This document shows, piece by piece, positions 14,845-23,742 of a stretch of DNA of 24,344 nucleotides. Under the pieces are notes generated by a model. That model saw only the letters and a program-made list of their open reading frames with translations, had not been told where the DNA came from and did not search any database. Position 1 is the first letter of the stretch; each line of letters starts with the position of its first letter. The position numbers were made by a program, and so were the translations under genes. The DNA is from a virus, in IMG/VR virus record IMGVR_UViG_3300009606_001232, positions 1 through 24,344 of that record. One strand, 5' to 3'.

Positions 14845-15042
14845 ATGCCTTTACTTAACAAACTTGAAACACAAGGAAGTACTTTAACACCTTTAAGAGG
14901 TGAACAACCCACAGGCCCATTAAAAGCAGGAGGAACTATTCCGGTAAATAATACTTTTTCACAAGGTACTTACCAAAACTATGTTTCAGATGCTCCCAAT
15001 TCAGTAGATACAACTGGAAATCCAACTCTAGCCACACGTTAA
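14845..15042 (+). CDS. Small probable baseplate-associated protein
   Basis: A 65-aa protein, rich in Thr, Gly, Pro and Asn, with little predicted helix and no membrane segment. I recognise no domain; PLLNKLETQGSTLT (residues 2-15) resembles starts of small proteins encoded before baseplate genes in other phages. Base composition and codon use match the neighbours, it has the promoter box upstream, and the next gene starts 12 bases after its stop, so it is a real gene of the baseplate operon. Possible roles are a short linker or plug in the baseplate; this is inference. Confidence 0.7.
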   Translation: MPLLNKLETQGSTLTPLRGEQPTGPLKAGGTIPVNNTFSQGTYQNYVSDAPNSVDTTGNPTLATR

Positions 15043-15054
15043 AATATTTAACTA

Positions 15055-17229
15055 TTGGCTAGATTACTTAACATAAAGACAAACCTCTCTGACCATAACT
15101 CTCCCCAATATGGGTATGATAGGCGTGGGGCAGGTCCTCGCAAAACTAATGCGAGTGGTCAGCCTTATGAAGTTCAAAAGATTCCTAAAAGATCATTTGA
15201 TACTTCTGATTATGGTAAAAGTACTGGACCCGAAATCTCTGAAGATTTTTTATTAAGGGGTGGTCTTTTAACTCCTGAAAGAACAGCAAAAGATGTTTCT
15301 AGGTTAACTAAAATGTTTTTTGATTTAAAGTCCCCAAATGGGTTTTTATTTACGGCTAAACAAGAAGTATTATCTAGAACAGGGGTAAATGTTTTAGCTG
15401 TTGGTAATTCTGAGATTAATTCAAAAAATAGACGTGCATTTAACAATGGTGTTTATTTACCTACTTCTACAATAGCACAAGCCGCTGTTAATGCCGTTGG
15501 TGGTCATTTATTAAAACAAGGAATAGACCCAACAGCATCAACAGGCCCAGATGGAGGTATACTAGGTGGGTTATTAGATGATGTATTTGGTTTAGACATA
15601 CAAGACCCTTTAGGTAACCCAACTTATTATTCTACTGTAGCATATAAGGAAAGAAGAGGTAATAATACAACAACTAGTAGATTAGTTGGATTTACTAAAT
15701 CTAATGTAAATACCAACACTAATGGTGAAAATGAGTTATACAACTATTCTGGTGGCCCTGGTTCTATTCTAGGAGTAGATAGAACTAGTGTAAAAATGGT
15801 GGGTGACCAAAGAACAGGTCTAAACAATTCAGTATTAAGAAATAATGGTTTTTTTACTACAGGAAAAACTTTAGATACTAATTTTGGTTTTGATTATAGT
15901 GTTTTTAAAGGTGGTGTTACAAATCCAAATTTTGAAACTTTTAGAGGGGGTACCTATTTTGGTGATATAACAAATCCTTTAAATACCAAATCTGTATCAG
16001 GAAGATATTCATCTCAAATCGGTTCTATAACTGACCTTTTAGGAACAGGTATATTTAAAACTACAAATGATAATATAAATGGTGCAGAAATAAGTAAAGT
16101 TGGTCAAAGTGTATACCAACCTGGGGGTTTTACAGCAAACATAGGTGGTGTAAAAGGTTTGGGGTCATCTTTAACTTATAACCAGCTAATGACTTCTAAA
16201 CCAGAAGCTCAAGCAGGTAATCAAGATAATGATTACTTAAAAACTGAAATATTACAAGATTTTAGATCAAAAACAAGTGCTAAATCTGTAAAATCCCCTG
16301 ATTATATTATACCAACAAATAGATATGAACAAAGAGTAAAATTAGGAGATGCTGGGGCTAAAAATCAAACTACAAGTTATGTAACAGGTAATAATGGGGC
16401 GTTAGATAAAATCAATGCCTTACAAATATATAAATCAGAATTTGTTGACACTAGTAAAGATATTAATGATCTATGTAAATTTAGAATTGGTGTAATAGAT
16501 AATGATAATCCTTCATTAAAAACATATATCCATTTTAGAGCATTTTTAGATGGTATGGATGATAGCTATACAGCAGAATGGTCTCCACAAAAATTTGCGG
16601 GTAGAGCAGAAAACTTATACAATTACCAAGGATTTGATAGAAAATTTAATTTAAGTTGGACAGTAGCTGCTCAATCAAAACAGGAATTAATCCCAATGTA
16701 CCAAAAGTTAAATTATTTAGCTTCAGTTTGTGCACCTGATTATTCATCAGACGGGTATATGAGAGGTAATTTAATTACCTTAACGGTAGGTGGGTATCTT
16801 TATGAACAAGTTGGAATTATGACAGGAATTAATTATACTGTACCAATGGAATCACCTTGGGAAATAGCAATTAATGATACTAATGCTGGATCAGATAAAA
16901 GTGTTAAAGAATTACCATTCATGATAAAAGTATCAGGGTTTAGTTTTATCCCAATCCATAATTTTGTACCTAGTATACAGAAAAATATATTTAAGGATAC
17001 TAATAGTGAAGGGCAATACACCCAAGGTGATTTAGCAACTTTTGGACCAGAAAGATATATTGCTTTAAGTAATGGATTAAATAGAAGAGGAGATAATAAT
17101 TATGATAGAGTAGAACCTACAACCCAACTCCAACCAGAAGGTGTAACTCCAACAATCTCTAATCAAGAATTATTAGATTCATTAAGTTCTGACCTTTCAG
17201 GTATAACTCCATTAAATCCTAATACTTAA
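15055..17229 (+). CDS. Baseplate protein, possible tube-initiator or wedge component
   Basis: A 724-aa protein. The reading frame closes at a TAA at 15049-15051, so the TTG at 15055 is the only start that keeps the MARLLNIKTNLS sequence; MA is the usual start in this phage, and TTG is therefore chosen. The first 470 residues are rich in Gly, Asn and Ser, with little recognisable. The C-terminal part is conserved: FRIGVIDNDNPSLKTYIHFR at about 476-495, then AFLDGMDDSYTAEWSPQKFA, NLSWTVAAQSKQELIPMYQK (about 533-552), YMRGNLITLTVGGYLYEQVG and a PWEIAI motif. This domain recurs in phage baseplate genes and I associate it with hub-proximal or tube-initiation proteins (T4 gp48/gp54 position), with moderate certainty. 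It is followed by the LysM-like gene after 4 bases. Confidence 0.68.
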   Translation: MARLLNIKTNLSDHNSPQYGYDRRGAGPRKTNASGQPYEVQKIPKRSFDTSDYGKSTGPEISEDFLLRGGLLTPERTAKDVSRLTKMFFDLKSPNGFLFTAKQEVLSRTGVNVLAVGNSEINSKNRRAFNNGVYLPTSTIAQAAVNAVGGHLLKQGIDPTASTGPDGGILGGLLDDVFGLDIQDPLGNPTYYSTVAYKERRGNNTTTSRLVGFTKSNVNTNTNGENELYNYSGGPGSILGVDRTSVKMVGDQRTGLNNSVLRNNGFFTTGKTLDTNFGFDYSVFKGGVTNPNFETFRGGTYFGDITNPLNTKSVSGRYSSQIGSITDLLGTGIFKTTNDNINGAEISKVGQSVYQPGGFTANIGGVKGLGSSLTYNQLMTSKPEAQAGNQDNDYLKTEILQDFRSKTSAKSVKSPDYIIPTNRYEQRVKLGDAGAKNQTTSYVTGNNGALDKINALQIYKSEFVDTSKDINDLCKFRIGVIDNDNPSLKTYIHFRAFLDGMDDSYTAEWSPQKFAGRAENLYNYQGFDRKFNLSWTVAAQSKQELIPMYQKLNYLASVCAPDYSSDGYMRGNLITLTVGGYLYEQVGIMTGINYTVPMESPWEIAINDTNAGSDKSVKELPFMIKVSGFSFIPIHNFVPSIQKNIFKDTNSEGQYTQGDLATFGPERYIALSNGLNRRGDNNYDRVEPTTQLQPEGVTPTISNQELLDSLSSDLSGITPLNPNT

Positions 17230-17233
17230 AAAT

Positions 17234-17536
17234 ATGGGTAGATACACAACAATAGCAAGCACAACAACCCCTAAAGGAAAACAGTATAAAACAACAGTTA
17301 AATACCCAGATCTTCCTTTAGGCTTTGATGATATATATGCTTATACCGATGAGGGAGACAGATTTGATATATTAGCTCAAACATATTATGGTGATTCTAA
17401 TTTATGGTGGGTTATATCTATAGCAAACCCTCAATTTAATCAAAATTCTATGTTTCCACCTTTAGGAGTTCAAATTAGAATTCCGGGGAATATCGGAGCA
17501 ATTATATTAGATTACCAACAATTAAATGCAATATAG
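17234..17536 (+). CDS. LysM-like baseplate protein (gp53 / tail X-like)
   Basis: A 100-aa protein. Residues about 30-90 show a LysM-type fold: GDRFDILAQTYYGDSNLWWV (about 41-60), then ISIANPQFN and VQIRIPGN. This is the arrangement seen in the T4 baseplate wedge protein gp53 and in P2 tail protein X. In phage baseplates the domain is structural, linking wedge or hub proteins, rather than an active peptidoglycan binder. T4 gp53 is nearly twice as long, so this is the minimal LysM part. It lies 4 bases after the 724-aa baseplate gene and 2 bases before the hub gene, consistent with a stoichiometric baseplate component. Confidence 0.82.
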   Translation: MGRYTTIASTTTPKGKQYKTTVKYPDLPLGFDDIYAYTDEGDRFDILAQTYYGDSNLWWVISIANPQFNQNSMFPPLGVQIRIPGNIGAIILDYQQLNAI

Positions 17537-17538
17537 TT

Positions 17539-20500
17539 ATGGCTGGAAATATAATCGGGGAACCAATAAAAGAAATAATTGGGGAACAAGTTGATCTAAG
17601 ACAAAAAATCCACGGAGCGGGTTATAATGAATCTTCTATTCAAAGATCACCTGCAGTATTAAATTTCTTAAATAATAAAAATGCTTGGATAAAACTTGCT
17701 TCGGGTGTTAGTTTAGATGATGGGGAAAGATTAAAAGCTTTATCTGAAGCTGAAACATCAAACTATTTTACTGAAAATGATATTGCTTCTTTAACAGGTA
17801 AAAACTTAGCTAAAAATTATATATTATTTAATACTATACAATCTTTAACCCAAGGAGAGGATGCTGCAACTACTTATGAAACAAGAAGTGGTATAAGAAC
17901 CACTAATAGTTGGAATGGTAGTAATGATAAAATGTATGGTGGAATGGGGGGTAATAGTAGAGGATTACAACCCGTCCCTGGTATAACAGGAATTAGTGTT
18001 GAATCTATAAATAGAGGTTCAATTAGAAAGGCAACAGTAACCTTAAAAGCCTATAATAAATTTCAATTTGGTATTATTGAAATACTTTACCTAAAATTAG
18101 GTTATTTAATGATGTTAGAATGGGGTTGGGATAAATATATTGATTCTATAGATAATAATAATAATCCTGTAATAAAAAATGTAGAATCTACTATTATAGA
18201 GAACCAATGGTTTAAGGATGGATCAGTTTCTCAATTGGATATGTTACGAAACATAAATGGTTTTGTAGATCTTTATAAAGGAAACTACCAGGGGTTTTTT
18301 GGTAAAGTAAATAACTTTAGCTGGACTTTAAATGCAGATAATACCTACGATATTACTGTTAATTTAATTACTCTTGGGAGTGTAATAGAATCAATAAATG
18401 CTATAGTACCTTCTGCACCTCTTACTACAAAACAAATAAAAGAAAGAACTGCTGCTCTTAGAAAAGTTTATAAAATTGCAGATGAAGAGGGTGAATTGCT
18501 TGATGATGAAGAAGATAATAAAGTAATAACCAATTTAGGTTCAGATAGAATATCAAGTTTTATTGCTCAACAAATAGCAACATTTTTTGATCAAAATCTT
18601 GAAATTAATCAAAATTATTATCATTTTCCAAATGCAGTAGGTAAAACTAACTCTAGTGGGGAAAATGTTGATGTAGAAACTAATCAAGATAAAATACCCC
18701 CAAGTTCTAGATATTATATTAGATTTGGGGAATTATTAAAAAATATTGAAGAAAATGTAATCTTTAAAGTAGTTAATGGAGATTTATCTAAAGAATCTTC
18801 TATTACATTTGAAAAATCAGAAGAATTTACTCGAATTAATTATGAACCTAATTTAATACCTTTAAATCCTTCAATTTGTATTTTTAAACCTGTTTATACT
18901 GAAGAATTAGGTATAACAGAAACAATAGGACTTCCTTCATTTTCAGGACTAAAAGATTTTGTAGTAGAAAAAGATAATGTTTATTATGGTAAATTAATGA
19001 ATATTTATTTTAATTTGGACTATGTATCTACAGTTTTAAACACTAATAAAAATTCAAAAAATGAATTAAATTTATATGATTTTATTCAAAAGTTATTAGA
19101 TGGAGTAAATAGATGTATGGGTGGTGTCCCAGATCTTTCAGTAAGTATAAAAAATGATAGAGTAATTTATTTTTTAGAAGAAAACCCAATTACTGGATAT
19201 GAGGTAGTTTATCCTCCTGAAACTAAAGAGGTAGAATTTAATATTATAGGATATACTCCTACTAAAGGGTCTACGTTTGTAACTGATTTTAATTTTCAAA
19301 CTAAAATTACCCCTAAGCTAATGACCCAAATATCCATAGGGGCAACAGCAGCAGGGTCAGAACAAAATTCATTAAATGCTGTAGGATATAAAAAGTGGAA
19401 TGTGGGGTTAACCAATAGATTTGAAGAAAAATATGAAAATGGAACAATTTTTAAATACTCAATTCCATCCCCAGATGAAGTAGCTACAAATAAAGAAAAA
19501 TATTATAATGATATTTATGAAAATAATTTTAAAGTAAATGCTGAGTATAGAGTAAGACCTCCTGCTTATAGTTGGAATTATAAGGGTTTTACTAAACGAT
19601 ATGGAACAGAAAATACATCATTTTGGAGATCTAGAGAAAAGAATCTAAATGATTCTGAAATGAGAGCAAGTGTTTACGACGAAATTGAAAAAATTGATAC
19701 GGAAATTGCTGATCGAGGTATTGAAGTATTAAATGAAGGTGAAAAATTAAACAATTATCCTACTTATTTATTAGATGGTTTTGGGGGGACGGGTACTAAA
19801 TTTGTAGAAGTAAAAGTATCTAAAGCAGAAAGAAATGCAAAAATAAGAGAAAATATGAAGGCAGAAGGTTCTGTAATTTTGGGTTCTGGTAATGCTACAC
19901 AAGGAGAAGGTTTAACAACTAAATTAGTACCCCAAAAAGTTAGTACAGCAGATGCTTTATATTGGTATGGATCAGAAAACCCCAGTTTTTTAGAAAGAGG
20001 TTATAATTCATTTAAAAGATATAAATCCTTTTTAGATCAATATCAATATGAGGATCAAGATATTGTTTCGGGGGCAACGGGTTTTATTCCTGTAACTTTA
20101 GGATTAACTTTTGATGGGTTAGGTGGTATAAAAATTTATAATCAAATAAAAGTAAACCAAAATGCTCTTCCTGCATCATACCCTAAGGCTTTACAATTTA
20201 TTATAGATGGGGTTAATCATACTGTAGATGGAAATCTTTGGAAAACTAATATAACCACAATTTCTCGACCAAAAACAACACTACCCGTAAGAAGAAAAAT
20301 ATCCAAAACCCAAGCTGTAGAAGTAAAACCACTACCCACAACAAAAACATTTACAGGTCCAGCAGAACAGGCTGTCTCTTTAATAAAAAATCTACCTTTA
20401 ACTGCTGGAACTAGTAATGGTTTAATATATTACCCTGAAGAAACACCTAAAATTCAAGTAGTATTACACCATACAGCAGTAAATGCACCTATAGAAAATA

Positions 20501-21138
20501 TAGTTAGGAATTGGACAAAACTATCAGACCATGTTTCTACCCATTTTATTATTAATAGAAATGGAGATTATGACCAATTATTCCCTTTAAAATATTGGGG
20601 GAACCATATAGGTGCTAAAAGACCAGGTAGTAGCTACTTGCAAAAAAGTACTATTTCTATTGAACTTGAAGCAGTAGGATTTTTAAAATATATAAATAAT
20701 ACAGGAAAATACCCAAAAAATGCACTTTCAGAAACCGCACAATTTAAACAGGGTAATAAAACATTTACTTATAAAGAACTTCAACAAGGAATTAATGAAG
20801 TACCAATAGCTAGACCATTTAAAATGAATAGTGATGGGTCTTTATCACAAACAGGTACTTATAGGGAGGAGATGTATTACCAATCATATACAACACCTCA
20901 ATTAAATACTTTGAAAAAAGTTTTACAACAAATTAGAAAAGAATACCCTAATATACCTATAGGATCAAATTATGATGGCATAAATAAATTTTCAGAACAA
21001 TTCCCAAGTAAGGGAGTAGAGTCTGAAACAGCTTTTGCAAATAATAGAGGTACTTACACCCATAACTCTTATAGAACAGATAAAAAGGATATTTTTCCAC
21101 AAAAAGAATTAATAGAATTATTACAAGAATTTAAATAA
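17539..21138 (+). CDS. Baseplate hub with C-terminal N-acetylmuramoyl-L-alanine amidase
   Basis: A 1199-aa hub or spike-associated protein with a cell-wall hydrolase. The N-terminal region has VLNFLNNKNAWIKLASGVSL (about residues 40-59), and GFFGKVNNFSWTLNADNTYD (about 253-272) continuing into ITVNLITLGSVIESI, a pattern of phage baseplate hubs. A later segment GFIPVTLGLTFDGLGGIKIY (about 850-869), ending NLWKTNITTISRP, is hub-like. Residues about 965-1199 are an Amidase_2/PGRP domain: VVLHHTAVN with H977 and H978, SIELEAVGF, and HNSYRTDKKD with H1175 and D1184. H977, H1175 and D1184 fit the zinc ligands of AmpD-type enzymes. It should cut peptidoglycan during tube penetration, as the gp5 lysozyme domain does in T4 with a different chemistry. 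The stop overlaps the next ATG. Confidence 0.86.
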   Translation: MAGNIIGEPIKEIIGEQVDLRQKIHGAGYNESSIQRSPAVLNFLNNKNAWIKLASGVSLDDGERLKALSEAETSNYFTENDIASLTGKNLAKNYILFNTIQSLTQGEDAATTYETRSGIRTTNSWNGSNDKMYGGMGGNSRGLQPVPGITGISVESINRGSIRKATVTLKAYNKFQFGIIEILYLKLGYLMMLEWGWDKYIDSIDNNNNPVIKNVESTIIENQWFKDGSVSQLDMLRNINGFVDLYKGNYQGFFGKVNNFSWTLNADNTYDITVNLITLGSVIESINAIVPSAPLTTKQIKERTAALRKVYKIADEEGELLDDEEDNKVITNLGSDRISSFIAQQIATFFDQNLEINQNYYHFPNAVGKTNSSGENVDVETNQDKIPPSSRYYIRFGELLKNIEENVIFKVVNGDLSKESSITFEKSEEFTRINYEPNLIPLNPSICIFKPVYTEELGITETIGLPSFSGLKDFVVEKDNVYYGKLMNIYFNLDYVSTVLNTNKNSKNELNLYDFIQKLLDGVNRCMGGVPDLSVSIKNDRVIYFLEENPITGYEVVYPPETKEVEFNIIGYTPTKGSTFVTDFNFQTKITPKLMTQISIGATAAGSEQNSLNAVGYKKWNVGLTNRFEEKYENGTIFKYSIPSPDEVATNKEKYYNDIYENNFKVNAEYRVRPPAYSWNYKGFTKRYGTENTSFWRSREKNLNDSEMRASVYDEIEKIDTEIADRGIEVLNEGEKLNNYPTYLLDGFGGTGTKFVEVKVSKAERNAKIRENMKAEGSVILGSGNATQGEGLTTKLVPQKVSTADALYWYGSENPSFLERGYNSFKRYKSFLDQYQYEDQDIVSGATGFIPVTLGLTFDGLGGIKIYNQIKVNQNALPASYPKALQFIIDGVNHTVDGNLWKTNITTISRPKTTLPVRRKISKTQAVEVKPLPTTKTFTGPAEQAVSLIKNLPLTAGTSNGLIYYPEETPKIQVVLHHTAVNAPIENIVRNWTKLSDHVSTHFIINRNGDYDQLFPLKYWGNHIGAKRPGSSYLQKSTISIELEAVGFLKYINNTGKYPKNALSETAQFKQGNKTFTYKELQQGINEVPIARPFKMNSDGSLSQTGTYREEMYYQSYTTPQLNTLKKVLQQIRKEYPNIPIGSNYDGINKFSEQFPSKGVESETAFANNRGTYTHNSYRTDKKDIFPQKELIELLQEFK

Positions 21139-21989
21139 TGTATTTTCCAAAATCACAAATAACAACAAATTTATATACCAATGGTAAAGAATATGTGTAT
21201 ATTGGTACAGATAAAGAATATATAGGTTATTATTTTCAAACTTCTAAAGGTAAGTATTATACTGGTAAAAACCCAAATGATTTCCCTGTAGAAGAAATTA
21301 TTATCCCCATTCAAACATCAAACGAAGATGCTGAAGAAGGAGCAATTGGTAATTATTCTCAAACAACAGCCTTATATTTAGTTCCTGATGCTTATGCGAT
21401 AGCAGCAAATATAGGTCTTAACGCTACTCCCCCAAAACCACCTACCCAAACAATTAGCCTTCCAACCGAAGATAATTATAAACTGGGAGAATATCAAAGA
21501 TACTTTGCATCTAAAGATAATGAAGTAAGATATATAGAAATTACACAAGAAGAATATACAAAATTTGTAAATAGAGAACCAAATGTAGATTATTTTTTAT
21601 ACACTGTATTTAAACTCCCATGGCTTATATCAGGCAATAGAAGTGAAGTTGTAAATGTAAATAAAAAAACAGTAGAAAGAATTACCTCTAATTTAACATT
21701 ATCGGGATTTAAATCATATTTTAAAAATAGATATGATCAGTATTTTAAATACTCACCAGGTTCAAATTTAACAACTGATGGTACTGAATTCTTAAATGAA
21801 AGCACAGGTAAACGTTATGTTGGATTATACCATGTTCACCCTGAAAAAGGTCCTATGGTTGGAGCAGAACACACATCTCAAATCCATGATTATTTAATTC
21901 CTGTTAGTGGTTCAAATATGGGTTATAGGGTTAATAAAATGGAAACTCAAAATAGTCAAAATAAAAATACAAAGTATGTTGGTTATTAG
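21138..21989 (+). CDS. Conserved phage virion-associated protein
   Basis: A 283-aa protein of unknown function, coupled to the hub gene by a TAATG overlap. The N-terminal part has MYFPKSQITTNLYTNGKEYV (1-20) followed by YYFQTSKGKYYTGKNP, a layout I recognise from uncharacterised proteins following baseplate genes in marine phages. The C-terminal part has RYVGLYHVHPEKGPMVGAEH (about 225-244) followed by HDYLIPVSG, a compact motif with several His residues that could bind metal or be a beta-domain contact. There is no signal peptide or membrane segment. As last gene before a new promoter-like element, it closes the baseplate operon. A baseplate or peripheral wedge role is inferred. Confidence 0.72.
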   Translation: MYFPKSQITTNLYTNGKEYVYIGTDKEYIGYYFQTSKGKYYTGKNPNDFPVEEIIIPIQTSNEDAEEGAIGNYSQTTALYLVPDAYAIAANIGLNATPPKPPTQTISLPTEDNYKLGEYQRYFASKDNEVRYIEITQEEYTKFVNREPNVDYFLYTVFKLPWLISGNRSEVVNVNKKTVERITSNLTLSGFKSYFKNRYDQYFKYSPGSNLTTDGTEFLNESTGKRYVGLYHVHPEKGPMVGAEHTSQIHDYLIPVSGSNMGYRVNKMETQNSQNKNTKYVGY

Positions 21990-21996
21990 ATAAGGG

Positions 21997-22009
21997 TTTC
22001 GTATATTAG
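21997..22009 (+). promoter_or_regulatory. Putative promoter of the polymerase block
   Basis: TTTCGTATATTAG, similar to TTTTGTATATTAA at 8791 and to Bacteroidota promoter elements, followed by an A-rich leader to the ATG at 22026. The late box is absent, fitting an early or middle class for replication genes. Confidence 0.45.
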
Positions 22010-22025
22010 GGTAAAATAAAGGTAT

Positions 22026-23297
22026 ATGTATTGGCTTGTAGAAAACAAGGAACAATTAAATGTTTTAATAAATAGTAGTTATAAGAAGGCGTTCATTGAG
22101 GTAATACCTTTCAATGACACAATACACCCCGTATTAAATCATGTAAGTTTAGTGTATATTAGACCACTTGAAGCAACTAAAGGCTTTATGGTATGTGTTA
22201 CGCATAGTGAGTCCTTGAATGCGTTAAAAACACGTGTAAACGAATTAATAGATAAGTTCGAAATACTATATTGTAGAGATAAAAAGGAAATGTTACATTA
22301 TTTTCCAAACAAAACTCTTTATGACATAACACCACCTCCTCATACGTATATACGTCCTACAACACAAACCCACGATTTATACTACCGTAAACACAAGGAT
22401 AACCGTGAGTTAAACCTAATTATACCTATTGTTAAACACTACGAATTGTGTGAGACAATTTTTGGAGATCTAAAAGCGAATATTAACATAGAAAAAACAA
22501 AATACAATGAATTTTTTAACAATAAAGTATCCGTGGTATTCAACGCCATCGAGCGAAATGGCATACGAATATGTAATGACACCTTCAGTAAATACTTCCA
22601 CGATATTGACGGCGAATATGCCCACACTCAGTTCAACCTAAAAACAACAACAACAAGACCATCAAATAAATTTAAAAACGTAAATTATGCAGCACTTAAT
22701 AAAGAAAATGGATGTAGGAAAAGTTTTATACCACGTAATAATAGGCTTGTGGAAATTGACATTAGTGCTTACCATCCTAGCTTGTCTGCTCGCCTCATTG
22801 GTTATAATTTTGCCAATGTTGATATTCACGCTCATTTTGCGTCCTTATATGGAGTGGATTATAAAAAATCGAAAGAACTTACCTTCAAACAGCTCTATGG
22901 GGGCGTTTTTGACAACTATAAAGGCCTGGAATTTTTTCAAAAAATAGAGAAATACGTAGGAGAAACGTGGCGTAAGTTTGAGAGCGACGGGTTTATAGAA
23001 TGTGAAATTTCTGGATATAGATATGAAAAGGAAAATTTACAAAACATGAATCCACAAAAATTATTTAATTATATATTACAAAATTTGGAGACGTCAATGA
23101 ATGTTCGTATATTATGGGATATGTTTTGTATACTACGAAAATGTAATACAAAACTAGTACTATACACATACGATTCATTTTTGTTTGATTTAGATAACGA
23201 TGAGGAGGATATATTAGAGGAAATTAGGAATGTATTTAAAAAATACAAATTAAACATTAAAGAAATAGAAGGTTATGACTACAATTTTACAGAATAA
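22026..23297 (+). CDS. Compact family-A DNA polymerase
   Basis: A 423-aa protein with the palm and fingers of a family-A DNA polymerase. Motif A is LVEIDISAYHPSLSARL with D245. The O-helix (motif B) has K283-x3-F287-x3-Y291-G292, the exact spacing of E. coli Pol I K758/F762/Y766. Motif C is LYTYDSFLFD with D383, where YDS replaces the usual HDE. The GCRKSFIPRNN segment before motif A is the expected RxxF-type lead-in. The N-terminal 170 residues, with FIEVIPFNDTIHPVLNHVSL (about 23-42), may be a reduced 3'-5' exonuclease-like domain, but the usual acidic residues are not evident. It is much smaller than Pol I or T7 polymerase. It may be one part of a split replicase or a repair polymerase. 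A-family assignment is firm, role is not. Confidence 0.85.
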   Translation: MYWLVENKEQLNVLINSSYKKAFIEVIPFNDTIHPVLNHVSLVYIRPLEATKGFMVCVTHSESLNALKTRVNELIDKFEILYCRDKKEMLHYFPNKTLYDITPPPHTYIRPTTQTHDLYYRKHKDNRELNLIIPIVKHYELCETIFGDLKANINIEKTKYNEFFNNKVSVVFNAIERNGIRICNDTFSKYFHDIDGEYAHTQFNLKTTTTRPSNKFKNVNYAALNKENGCRKSFIPRNNRLVEIDISAYHPSLSARLIGYNFANVDIHAHFASLYGVDYKKSKELTFKQLYGGVFDNYKGLEFFQKIEKYVGETWRKFESDGFIECEISGYRYEKENLQNMNPQKLFNYILQNLETSMNVRILWDMFCILRKCNTKLVLYTYDSFLFDLDNDEEDILEEIRNVFKKYKLNIKEIEGYDYNFTE

Positions 23298-23742
23298 TAC
23301 CCATATGTATAACGCGAAATATGATGTTGTAAAAGACATCCAAAACGCAGGAGATTTGAATAATAAATTATTTTGTACGTTTACAGACCTGGAGGGTTTA
23401 GACGCACTAATCGAAGATATACAATCAAAATACACAATCATATATAATAAAATGTTTGTATTAGAAATTGTAGGAAAAGATGAATATGTTGTTACATACA
23501 ATGTAGACCAAGGGAATGTACAAATAATCCCAGAAAATACTATTTTGGTTCATAGAAAAAAGGAATCTAATACCCTATACACCATTAATGCACTTAACGA
23601 ATTGATTAAGAAATTAAATGGGGGTGTTGTAGATACTAGATATAAAGTAGATTGGCAACATTATAGAAATTGTGTTTTACTTACACAACACAATGATCTA
23701 AATCAATTAAATACAAAAATTTATAAAATAATAGAAGTATGA
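23275..23742 (+). CDS. Conserved phage protein of unknown function
   Basis: A 155-aa protein; the first ATG (23275) overlaps the polymerase gene by 23 bases. A second in-frame ATG at 23305 gives MYNAKYDVVKDIQNAGDLNN and starts 7 bases after the polymerase stop, so the true start is uncertain. The C-terminal half, with VHRKKESNTLYTINALNELI (about 91-110) continuing KKLNGGVVD and DWQHYRN, matches a small protein I recall from other phages, typically with HRK and NTLYTINALN conserved. It has no known domain. Its coupling to the polymerase gene suggests a function in replication or nucleic-acid handling, which is inference. Confidence 0.75.
   Translation: MTTILQNNTHMYNAKYDVVKDIQNAGDLNNKLFCTFTDLEGLDALIEDIQSKYTIIYNKMFVLEIVGKDEYVVTYNVDQGNVQIIPENTILVHRKKESNTLYTINALNELIKKLNGGVVDTRYKVDWQHYRNCVLLTQHNDLNQLNTKIYKIIEV

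Noticed and set aside
22687-22947. 86-codon open frame inside the polymerase gene with a hydrophobic sequence
   Set aside because: Looks like a membrane protein but is a frame-shifted reading of polymerase motifs A and B; no start context or conservation argument supports it.
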